Assembly: GCA_003194525.1 (NCBI GenBank) | Contig: NBIV01000045.1 | Location: forward strand, 248,001-312,000 | Origin: Gracilariopsis chorda | Taxonomy: Eukaryota > Rhodophyta > Florideophyceae > Gracilariales > Gracilariaceae | Direction of reading: 5' to 3' | Length of the DNA stretch: 64,000 nt | Shown: positions 23,449 through 33,215 of the stretch, piece by piece | Numbering within the stretch: position 1 is the stretch's first letter | Layout: each line of letters starts with the position of its first letter | Translations under genes and position numbers: made by a program | The notes under the pieces: model-generated | What the model saw: only the letters and a program-made list of their open reading frames with translations | Databases searched by the model: none | What the model was told of the DNA's origin: nothing

Positions 23449-25044
23449 CGAAATTTGCGATCGTATACGTAGCGCTTAGCTATTTTTTATACGTTACCTC
23501 GTTTGTGCTCAACCTCTTTCTTCATCAGTTTATGCCGATTTCGATAGTTGGTTAGTTTCTGCTAATGAAATGTCAATCCCGATTGCCGTACTGTACGTGC
23601 AGGTTCTGATCCATCTATTTCCCCTTGTTCAAACGTGGATCTCAAGAGATTCAGGGCGGGTGAGTTCTTGGAAAGTTGAGGCATTTTTAAACGAGTGGTA
23701 AGTAAGAAGAGCGGTACGGCTATGCTACATCTGACTGCAACTAAACGTCCTTGCAGAATGATCGACCGTTAATTAGAGAGATACAATCGGTCACACAAAC
23801 CCAAAAGCACACACATGCCCTCGGCAACAATGACTATTTTACTCAGAGGTGTATGCCTAGAGACTACTGTGAAAATTAAAGAGCTTTATTCACTGAGAGA
23901 AGCCTTACCAGGTTCACAAAACCGTTTATGGAAACTAGACGCAGTTTCAGGGCAGAAACGAAGTATATACTAAGCTCTTGAACACTTCATGTTTTACTCG
24001 GAATAGATGGCCTCTAGAACGAGAACTACTGGCCAATACTGGGAAGTGCATACTTTCTCGCCTACCAACCTCACCATGCAACTATGTGTACAAAATCACG
24101 TTTTATACCGAATATCAGCGATATAGACAGTTTGAACTCTTGAAATGGCTGTTTTTCATCATCTTCTTATTTAAAAAATTTGTTTCTGAAAGCTTGTTTG
24201 CAATCATTTTTTAACTTGCGTTCTAGTACTCTTTACCTTACAAAAATCCGTTTTCTTCTTTTCTTTTTCCCATTGAAAGAGAATTCTACGACAACTCCAC
24301 TTTTCTCAGTTCTTGTTGAACTACTCGTCCTCAATGTAAAACCAGATAAGCAAAAAGTTATATTTCAATCCGAATATATAGACCGGACCAAAATGAAGCC
24401 AACTTGTTCACTCTGCAACTTGAAAAGTAGTGCCTAAAAGCGTTTGTTAGATTTAACTACTATTTTACCTTTGTTTTAGTATAGTTGGCTCTAGCATCAG
24501 TTCTATCGTTTCTACGTTTCTTATCTTTATTCTACTCAATCTTTATAAGAGATTGCTTACATCTCTGAAATGTCTCCCTGGCCTCAAAGCGGAGTTCACA
24601 TCTTTTGTGACATACTCTCAATATGACACGACAACATGCTTATTTCAGAAGAGCCCTGATGAACCAAATGGACTACGTTGGCTCCAAAATAAACGTTCCC
24701 TACTAATTACAGCGTTGGCAAACACCCCACATGGCGTAGCAATTATCAAAATGTCATAGAAGGTTCCTGAGGGATCTGTGCCAAGTCATCATGAGAACAT
24801 GCAGTTGATGCCACATTCTCTGGACCCTGTCTGATTTTGATGATTTCCAATTCATAGAACAACTCATCAGCTGGCGTAGTTGCTAAATCATCACACGGCT
24901 AGATCTGGCACTGAAACTGGTAAACCACCCACATGTGGAGGCCAACAAAGAGGCCAAGCACAATGCCGCTAAACACATATGAGTTCTCATAGACTGAAGA
25001 ACCGATAGAACTGTGCTAGACCCTCTACATTAACCCAAGTAGAT
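23449..25044. other. no recognisable gene
   Basis: Short frames only (23978-24214, 24180-24437, 24553-24759 on plus), none with a motif. The part next to 25045 is the left flank of copia C3 and should continue in 29665 onward; I could not recognise a protein across that junction. Confidence 0.35.
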
Positions 25045-25049
25045 GTTCC

Positions 25050-25321
25050 TATTAGGTAGGTTGGATGACTTCACCGCCCTTATGGATGACGTCTCCCGTC
25101 TATATTTTATATAGGCTATGCGCCCATGAAAAACCCTGCCAAAACCAGGGACGCTTTTCGTTATGCAAGTGGTTGCTATGCAGGGAACCACGAACTAAAG
25201 AGCTGACGTAGTCACTAATAAGCAGTATTAGTGCCTACCTCTAAGCAATAATGTCTGACGTATTGTCTATCGTGAGATACATACGTGAGTTTTACATGCA
25301 TGATGGTACCATATTACATCA
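25050..25321 (-). repeat. 3' LTR of copia C3
   Basis: 272 bp, about 95% identical to 29388-29659. It contains a TATA-like AT run (TATATAAAATATA on the minus strand) and the AGCAGTATTAGTGCCTACC block shared with its partner. Confidence 0.9.
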
Positions 25322-28261
25322 CCCCTCTATGCCATGAGCACTCTCCACAAGTCCAAAGTATCCCCGTAACAAGAACCTATCTTTTGCCAGCGGTTTTGTA
25401 AAGACGTCAGCTATCATTTCCTCGGTAGAGCAGTGCACTAAAGTCATCAGCTTTGACTTCACAGCATCACAGATGAAATGGTATCTTAGTTCAACATGCT
25501 TTGCTCTCCGGTTGCTTTGAGACCACTCTAAAACACCGGTTTTATCTTCATAGACAGTAGTTGGTTCTAAGCGTTCAGAGATTCCCAGTTCTTCGAGTAA
25601 TTGGCGGACCGACTTCACTGCTTTGAAACATTCCGAAAGCGCAATATATTCGGCTTCAGTCGTGGACATGGCAATGGAGGATTGCTTCACAGTCTTCCAT
25701 ACTACCATGTGGCCTAACAAGTAGATACAATAGCCACTAGTCGATTTTCTATCTCCGTCTTCACCAGCCCAATCAGCATCCGAGTATGCCCACAATATTT
25801 TCTTGTTTTTCAAATTACTTGTCACCATCTTCAGCCCAAGACTTCGCGTTCCGTTAAGGCACCGTAATACTCTCTTAACGGCATTCCAATGAGCCACAGT
25901 AGGAGAAGCTTGCGCCCTTGAAAGAATGTTAACAGCATTGCTAACATCCGGTCTTGTCCGTGTTGACAGGTAGAGGCAAACGGTTGTGATCCTTGTGCTT
26001 CCAAACTGCTGTACCCAGTGCTCATTGGAGTTGCCACGGGCTTAGAGCTAGACATACCAAAACGGTGTAGCACCTTTTTAATTGAGGGTCTCTGGTGTAA
26101 AACCAGTCCGTCGTCTTCCTTTGAAACATATACCCCCAAAAAGATGTCTGACTCCGCACACTCTTTCATCTCAAACTCAGAAGATAGCATGCGTTTCATA
26201 TCCTCAATGGTAGAACTGTCGTCGCTCATTAACAACAGGTCGTCCACGTAGAGGAGAACCCAGAGTTGGTGTCCGTTCTTCGCCATGTGGAAGAAGCATT
26301 GGTCAGTCAAACATTGCTCAAAGCCTAGAGCTATTAGTCGTTCGGTAAGTAAACGGCTCCAGATAGCATTAGACTGCTTCAAACCATAGATAGACCGATT
26401 GAGCTTCAGCACTTGAGCTTCAGCACTTGATCTTCATGTAAGACGATATTCAAGCCTTCCGGTGGAGCCATGTACACAGGTTTCTCTTCTTCAATTTGCC
26501 CGTTCAAAAAGGCGCACTTCACATCCAGTTGGTGAATTTCAAACCCGAGGCTACATGCCAAGGTCAGTGCCATTCGGACTGTCCCGAAGTCTACCACAGG
26601 TGAGTAGACATGAGGCACAGCCCCTTGCTGGCATCCTTTCGCCACCAAGCGTGCCTTGTACCTTGATATCAAACCGTCCTTGTCCTGCTTGGTGGAAAAA
26701 AGAAGCTTGGAGCCGATGATCTTCCCTCCATGCGGTCTGTCTATTATTTCCCACGTATTCATTGCCCTGAGCGATGAGAGTTCCTCTTGAATAACCTGAT
26801 CACAGCTTTCCCAATTCTCAGATTGCTTTGCCTCATGTACACTGTGTGGGATAGAAACTGTATTCTCTTCTCTTGTAACGAGGCCGCTGTGCTTGGTCTC
26901 AGAAAACCTAGCTGGGGGTTGGCGATTGCGCTCGGTGTAACGACGTACTGGATAATGAGTGAGAAATTCCTGAATGCTGGGTGTCATGGTAGACTCTTCA
27001 GTGTCCTCTATGCTTTCTTCATCATTACCCTGTGCCTTTCCTGACTCATCTGAATCTTTCCCTGGTCCATGTCCTTCGCCATCAGAGTTTACAGATTTTG
27101 CACTTCTATTGCGGTCATCTTCATCACCAACAGGTTCTTCAACCTCCAACTCATCTTCAGATTGACGGTGATCGACCTTTTCGTCGGTATGAGTACTACC
27201 GACACCAAGTGCGTCTTGGAGCCAATTTCGAACAGTTCTCTTCCTGGAAACACGGTTTCGTTGATCGCAATGTGTCTTGCAAATGTTCTAGAACCCTCTC
27301 CAATTTTGTAAATGCGATAGTTGTGGTGTGGAAGGGATCGAAGAAGGATTCCTCGGCGTGCTTTGCCATCCAGCTTCTTACGCTTGGCAACATGCGTCCA
27401 GACCTCGCAACCAAAAGTTCTTATGGAACTAACGTTCGGCAATTGTCCGGTCAAGATCTCATGAGGGGTTTTTCCTTCTGTTGCAATACTTCTCACCTGG
27501 TTCATTATTCTCGTTGCAGTCACAACAGCCTCTCCCTAGAAGCGAGGAGGTAGTCCCGCATGTGCCAGCATAGCTCGAAGCATTTCCATAACAGATCGAT
27601 TGAACGGCTCTGCCATACCGTTTTGCTGCCGTGTGTAAGGCGCACTATTCTCCCAGTCAATACCCTCGTTTGCGAGGTATTTCCGGAGTCCGACGTATTC
27701 TAGTCCGTTATCCGAGTAGACCAGCTTTATCTTCTTCTCCGTTTGTCTTTCGAACTTCAACTGAAAGCACCTGAAGTGGCCCACAAGGTCTTTACGCTCG
27801 CCCAAGAGCCTGACATCTTTGTGTCTCGACCTTTTGTCTATGAAGGACACGAAATACCTTTTGTTTCCAATGCTTGGGGTACTTAGTGGACCACATATGT
27901 CCGTAAAAATTACATCTCCAACGTTTCCATTGTCTTCACCTCTACGTTTCAGACTTTGACGTGTCACTTTTCCTTCGACACAAGGTATACATTTATACCC
28001 TTGTTCGGGCTTCACGTCGAGGTCAAGTCCTAATACGGTCCTTTGGGCCGCCATCTGACTTATCTTCCGTTTCCCAATGTGGCCAAGCCTTTCGTGCCAA
28101 AGTTTGGTTCCGAACGACTTTCTGACCACTAGAGCTCTATCTCTTTCAATTGGAGCCCATAATTGGTACACCCCGTCTGCGATGGTGGCTTCTACAATCT
28201 CTCCATGGTGCTCAAGATAGCATCGGGCTGTATAAAAGCAAACATGTAACCCATCATTCAC
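25319..28261 (-). pseudogene. pol of copia C3 (INT-RT-RH)
   Basis: Fossil pol. Integrase zinc region LWHERLGHIGKRKISQMA and CIPCVEGKVTRQS, and core DICGPLSTPSIGNKRYFVSF with YTRQQNGMAEPFNRSVMEML (27536-28261). RT: EIIDRPHGGKIIGSKLLFST, HQLDVKCAFLNG, SIYGLKQSNAIW and the catalytic LLYVDDLLLM (about 25900-27150). RNase H: AYSDADWAGEDGDRKSTSGY, AMSTTEAEYIALSEC, ADVFTKPLAKDRF, ending at 25319. A conventional copia lineage, broken in about five places, with all domains still recognisable. Confidence 0.88.
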
Positions 28262-28479
28262 GAGTTGAGAAAGATACCAAATTGCAGTCCATTTCCCTCA
28301 CAAATAGTACATCTCGTAGAGTTAAGGTGTTCACAAAACCACCAGGTTGTAGAACACTCAGGATCAAATCTACCCTATGTGAAGCTTGTACAAGCCTTCC
28401 ATCGCAAAGTGCAATGGTCCTAGGCTGCACTGGAGATAATTCTTTGCCAGAGTGCTATCTCCAACTATGTGGCTGGTAG

Positions 28480-29365
28480 CATCAGAGTCGATAATGAAGC
28501 TATGATTCCTCTGAAGTGATACCAGAACTTGATGTCGGACTGAACCGGTCCTAGTTTGACGCTCATCTTGATCTCTCAGAGGGCAGTCTCCCTTGTAATG
28601 GCCTTTCTGGCCACATTTGAAACACTTCCCTTTCCCTTTAGCCTTTAGGGCGCGTTCAGTACCAGAAATACCCGAGAAAGTACCAGAAGCAGGATTTTTC
28701 CTTCCGCCGTTCGTGTGTCGTACTCTTGGAGGCGTCGGGCCGTAACTTTATCCCACGAAAGATCTACATCAGACATCGTTTGTAGAGTTGATATCACAGG
28801 TCCGTATAAACTCTCTCCAGTACTTCCAAAACTTGCAAAAAGTATCGCAATCTGCATTCGTCTCTTCAATAGGGCTTCACATACCCTCTAACCGTGCAAA
28901 TAAGGACTCCAGTTCATCCACCTAATCTGACATGGCATTTCCATCGACAAATCGCATTCCATGTAGCTTCGTCAGCAGTTGTACCCTTGTAGCTGTGTTC
29001 TCCGTCACGTACCGTTCCTTTAACTTCTTTTACATGACAAACGGATTCCTTCACTCGGAAGCGATTTCTCAAAGAGGTTCGTCTCCAAGCGATTGAACAA
29101 GATACATCCGTGCCTTGGAAACCTTAAGATTCAGTTCTTCGGGAAGGTTGTCCAGAGCGGGATCTTCAGAGGCATCTTCGTGAACTACGCCAAGAAGTTC
29201 TTTCGATTCTAGAAGTGCTTCAATTTTCATCACCCAAATCGTTAAATCTTCATGACGGCGAGCATAGAAGCGTGGCAGCTTCTTCACGCCTTTTTCTTCC
29301 ATAATAACGCGGATCAGCAAACGTGCACCTAAGAAAACTGACGAAGAAGGAACTTTGATGAACAC
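28480..29365 (-). pseudogene. gag and protease region of copia C3
   Basis: Fossil Gag starting near 29365. It contains LPRFYARRHEDLTIWVMKIE, a copia Gag N-terminal pattern, then (about 28590-28640) a zinc knuckle CFKCGQKGHYKGDC. The protease motif region (FIIDSDATSHIVGD) lies near 28480-28500. Broken. Confidence 0.75.
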
Positions 29366-29387
29366 GTTGGTGGTGCGATGCTACTAC

Positions 29388-29659
29388 TATTAGGTAGGTT
29401 GGATGACTTCTCCTCCCTTATGGATGAGGTCTGCCGTCTATATTTTATATAGGCTATGCGCCCATGCAAAACCCTGCCAAAACCAGGGACGCTTCTCGTT
29501 ATGCAAGTGGTTGCTATGCAGGGAACCATGAACTAAAGAGCTGACGTAGTCACTAATAAGCAGTATTAGTGCCTACCTCTCAGCAACAATGTCTGACGTA
29601 TTGTCTATTGTGAGATACACACGTGAGTTTTACGTGCATCATAGTACCATATTACATCA
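29388..29659 (-). repeat. 5' LTR of copia C3
   Basis: 272 bp. On the minus strand it is followed inward by GTAGTAGCATCGCACC (29372-29387), which resembles the primer-site region of C2 (TGGTAGCACTCGC) and may be the primer-binding site. Confidence 0.88.
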
Positions 29660-29664
29660 GCTCC

Positions 29665-31180
29665 GATTTTCGACCGGGATCATCTCCATCGACGTCCAAC
29701 CATTCTTAACAGTTGCAGCTCTGTTCCTAACATCATTATAACATTTTTTCTTACTGACAAAAGCCCAGAAATGATTGTGATATGTACTTAGACGTGAATT
29801 TGGAAGATCAAAATCACCCATGTTTGTTGCAAGGTGAATATACCAGGATTTCAGTCTCGAAATTATATTCCAAGTTACTCCGCTCGTGGGGTCATCCAAG
29901 TAAATCGTCCGTATATTGAATGACGCTTCACTGCAACAATCTCGAAGCACAGTCTATCATTTCGAAGTGCTCGGGGCTTTATTATTTCTCTATCGATCAA
30001 AAATTCAAATCTTTCTCTATCGATCAAAAATTCAAATCTTTAGTTGGCATTTCTCCTAATACTTGTTCTGTCATTTGGGTTCAAGTAGTTCTGAAATTCC
30101 CGCCGACGGAACACCTATTCATCTCTTACGGACACATGTTTTTTGAAGGTGTATGCTACTGAGAATATTCAGTGTAATATGGCGAACGCGGACCCCAAAA
30201 CGCTCTGGTAATGGACCCGAATGTTCACTAAGGCAGTATGTGAAATGCAACTGGTAAGTCCAGAAAGCATGCAGAGAAATGGCTTTTTATAAACTTATGA
30301 GCGATGTAGACTAACATTATTCTAGCAGGTTCAGTCGTCGAATCGCCTGCAAAAATCACAAAGATCGAACTCACTGCTCAGTAGACAGAGTCGATTTCAG
30401 AGTTATGGAGCCCTCACCATTTTACAAGCGCTGATACAGTCATACATTCAATGGCCCTGATCTATGTGACAAAGTAGCACTTTTAATTGGAACCGGAGAG
30501 ATTGTATGAGCATTGGAGCCGTTTTCTTGCGGCGAGTATTCAGATTTGAAACATTTTAAATTTGATATGGTAAAATACTTGAAACGCAATGAAAGAGTCA
30601 TTTGAGATGGAGCGTGCAACATCACAAAATGCGTGGCCACCAAAGATGTTAAATTGGTGTCTAACAAGTGGTTTCGCGCAAAAGTCCGAGCTCGATACGA
30701 AAAATTGATTTGGAGAATGAGGCACATCTTTGTGCTTGGTCACAGATATCACCATATATTTCTACTGCATTCAGAATGTTTCTTGTCTGTTATTAACATC
30801 ATTGAGAGCGTCATTTGGACAGAAAGCTCACTATTTGATGCTTCCACTCATTAACTTTATTCGTGTGCATTGAGAGAGCAAAACAAATTTGGTGAAAGGA
30901 GTACATATGTAAGCTATGTGAATTTTTGGTACCAAAAGAGATTTCTTGACGTAAGAATGTACAAAGGTGTATGCTAGTGCAAGGCCTTATGTGAACTTAA
31001 TCCATGATGTTCTGCATTGACATCTGCATCTGTTTAACTGGGAAAAGTATCTGCTGATCCTAGCATTGGAGATAAATCTATCCATGTTTTGAGTACTGTG
31101 AAAGTTTTAATACCTTCCTTATATCACTGGATTTTCTTTTGTAGTTCGTTCCGTTTTTTTTTTAGCGAAGCACATATAGT
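29665..31180. other. unassigned sequence with a 27-bp tandem duplication
   Basis: A 98-codon minus-strand frame (29657-29950) containing TIYLDDPTSGVTWNIISRL looks protein-like but is unrecognised and runs into the C3 LTR. A second weak frame lies at 30440-30727 on the minus strand. At 29986-30039 a 27-bp unit containing CTATCGATCAAAAATTCAAA is present twice, exactly. ACAGT at 31181-31185 is the left target duplication of copia C4. Confidence 0.4.
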
Positions 31181-31314
31181 ACAGTTGTGACAATGTTTAA
31201 AATAGCTTAAGCGATGCTAATAAGCAGATAATAGCCAATACGCGAACTAAGTAAAGAAAGGCAATTCAGCAATTGACATTCAGCAATAGCAAAGCAAATA
31301 CAGCGAAAACACGT

Positions 31315-31432
31315 CCACAACCATCAGCACAACGCAACCATCAGCACACCGCGACCATCAGCAAGCTGCAACCATAAGCACGTCGCAAACATCAGCACGC
31401 CACAACCACCAGCACGTCGCAACCACCAGTCG
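31315..31432. repeat. 17-bp tandem array in the C4 LTR
   Basis: Seven imperfect head-to-tail units, consensus about CCGCAACCATCAGCACG, in the U3 part of the LTR about 170 bp before the TATA box. It is present in both LTRs. Arrays in this place act as enhancers in several LTR elements; that role here is inference. Confidence 0.85.
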
Positions 31433-31598
31433 TTATCAGCAACAAGCTCCATGACGACCTAATGTGAGGCATAGCTACGCTGCGACATCCGCCTATCCAC
31501 GATACCAAATCGGGATAGACGGAACCCCGAATCGAAAATGCAACACAATAGCTTGTTGAATCCATACCGGCAAAGGACGCGTAGTTAGATGCGATAGG

Positions 31599-31606
31599 TA
31601 TAAATA
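31599..31606 (+). promoter_or_regulatory. TATA box of the C4 LTR promoter
   Basis: TATAAATA in the 5' LTR, repeated at 37029-37036 in the 3' LTR. It lies about 120 bp upstream of the gag ATG, which leaves a short leader. Confidence 0.55.
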
Positions 31607-31719
31607 GTTGAGAAGCTAGAGCAAAAAAGAGGGCAGAGAAAGAGTTACCTCTGCGAGCACCTGTGCTCTTTATTTCGCCTGTAGAGTAGATTCCTGCCAA
31701 CTGTATCCAGTCCTACCAA

Positions 31720-33036
31720 ATGGCTAATTACGATCTCTTCACAGTTATGGGCCCAGGCAGGGTACCTACTCCAGGCTTCGACATGCTCCTACCGCCAAGG
31801 CTTACCACAACGACCGACAAATATAAGTGGCGCAAGCAAGTGTCGCTATGGGTTACGACCGTTAAAAGATTCGCTAAGGGCGGTGATAAGAAAGCAAAGG
31901 GCATTCTTAGTGCACTTGGACTCACTCTACTCAACTCACTCGACACAATTTTCTCGTCCCAAGTAGAACAAGCCATCAACGCCGGTATTATCAACTTGGA
32001 CGAAGAAGAGGATACCAATGACGAACACCCTAACAAGCAGGTCGGCATCGTTAACGAGATCATAGATCTGGTTGCTAAAGACTCTCCCACCGACGGAATA
32101 CGCCGGCTAGTGCAAATGATGCGGAATGTCTTCAACTGTACACGCAAGAACGGTGAGTCACCCGCTATCTTCGCGAGAAGGTACCAAGCTGCCGCACTTG
32201 ACTACCTCAACCACTGTGATACGGGCACCATACAACAGGACAGCCAAAACTTTGCCATGATACTTCTGGAAAACGCAAAGATTCCGGCATCAGTCTACAG
32301 CTCGGTGATAACAAGGCTCGTCTCAACGATCACATCACGATCTGAAACTACAAACAAGATTTTCGTCATAAGCAAGGACCGACTGACCGAGATCCGCGAC
32401 AAAGCAAACGCCCTCCAATCCACTGACTCGTCGGGTGACCGCGAAGCTACCGCGAAGTCTATTATCGATGCTGTAACAGCTACTGTCGACGCGAATGAAC
32501 TCCATGTCAGACAGGATAGGACCGTTTTTCGCATCTCTCTTGACGATGCTGTAGAAGTTCTCAAGGATCTTAAAGTAGAAGATGAGGCCAAGCCTGATGG
32601 TGGACACGGACAAAGGGAGAAGCGCATCGGCAGCATGCTAGGCAAGCGCGACTTCAATCACGGCGAGCGGCATCCCAATCATCAGCGATACAATCAAGGA
32701 AGAAGGAAGAAGTCGTACATCCCATCAGGACAGGGTCCCAAAGCTGTTTCACGATGCCGCAACTGTAAAGAATTCAACCACTGGTATAAAGACCCTGAAT
32801 GTATCTATAACGTGGTTAAAGGGCTTATGGAAGGAAAAGATATCGCTCCCGACGTTGTGCAGAAGCTATCACCTCAAGTGAGAAACATGTTTAAAGACGA
32901 AAACGGAAACTTCAAGTCAAGAGTGCCTGTCAATCAGATAATAGGAGTAATGGGAGACAGCCGAAGTAATGGAGACAACAAAGACGTTAATACTCCCAGC
33001 GGAAGCGGCGCGCAGAGCAACTCGTATTTTCGATAA
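31720..33036 (+). CDS. Gag of copia C4
   Basis: 438-residue structural polyprotein. The start MANYDLFT is encoded by the last 24 bases of the LTR and the next residues VMGPG by the primer site. If the second Met is used instead, it still falls in the primer site. The middle is helical, with IRRLVQMMRNVFNCT and SPAIFARRYQAAALDY. The C-terminal third is basic (HPNHQRYNQGRRKKS), followed by a non-standard Cys/His cluster CRNCKEFNHWYKDPEC in place of an ordinary CCHC knuckle. The end overlaps the pol frame. No break is seen. Confidence 0.85.
   Translation: MANYDLFTVMGPGRVPTPGFDMLLPPRLTTTTDKYKWRKQVSLWVTTVKRFAKGGDKKAKGILSALGLTLLNSLDTIFSSQVEQAINAGIINLDEEEDTNDEHPNKQVGIVNEIIDLVAKDSPTDGIRRLVQMMRNVFNCTRKNGESPAIFARRYQAAALDYLNHCDTGTIQQDSQNFAMILLENAKIPASVYSSVITRLVSTITSRSETTNKIFVISKDRLTEIRDKANALQSTDSSGDREATAKSIIDAVTATVDANELHVRQDRTVFRISLDDAVEVLKDLKVEDEAKPDGGHGQREKRIGSMLGKRDFNHGERHPNHQRYNQGRRKKSYIPSGQGPKAVSRCRNCKEFNHWYKDPECIYNVVKGLMEGKDIAPDVVQKLSPQVRNMFKDENGNFKSRVPVNQIIGVMGDSRSNGDNKDVNTPSGSGAQSNSYFR
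31744..31760 (+). other. primer-binding site, half tRNA-iMet type
   Basis: The internal region starts GTTATGGGCCCAG, a 13-base exact match to the complement of the initiator-Met tRNA anticodon arm. It is in frame inside the gag coding sequence (codons 9-13, VMGPG). Confidence 0.8.
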
Positions 33037-33215
33037 AGGGATTAGATTCGCTCCTACCTGATCCCAATCCAATCCTTGATGAAGGAGCCCCCACCTCCAC
33101 TGGAGGTATCAACAACGCAATCACCATCTGCGACATAATTGGTATACCTTTTGACATCGAGCCTCCGCGCGAAAGGTACTACCATGGATGGGGAGACAAA
33201 TGCCTCGGAGCGAAG

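Larger units (their letters stand above)
25050..29659 (-). mobile_element. Ty1/copia LTR retrotransposon C3
   Basis: Minus-strand copia. LTRs of equal length (272 bp) lie at 25050-25321 (3' LTR) and 29388-29659 (5' LTR), differing at about 14 positions (5%), so it is older than C2 and C4. The likely target duplication is GTTCC (25045-25049) against GCTCC (29660-29664), with one difference. Read on the minus strand the LTR runs TGATG...CTAATA, ending in TA, not CA. Next to the 3' LTR is the purine run AGAGGGG (25322-25328), and the pol stop codon falls on the first LTR bases. Several breaks are present. Confidence 0.88.
31186..31743 (+). repeat. 5' LTR of copia C4
   Basis: 558 bp, TGTGACA...CTTCACA. 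It holds a seven-unit 17-bp tandem array (31315-31432), a TATA box (31599-31606) and, at its very end, the ATG and first eight codons of gag. Confidence 0.95.

Noticed and set aside
31315-31432. Regularly spaced short repeats as a CRISPR array
   Set aside because: The 17-bp units are directly adjacent with no unique spacers, and they lie in an LTR.
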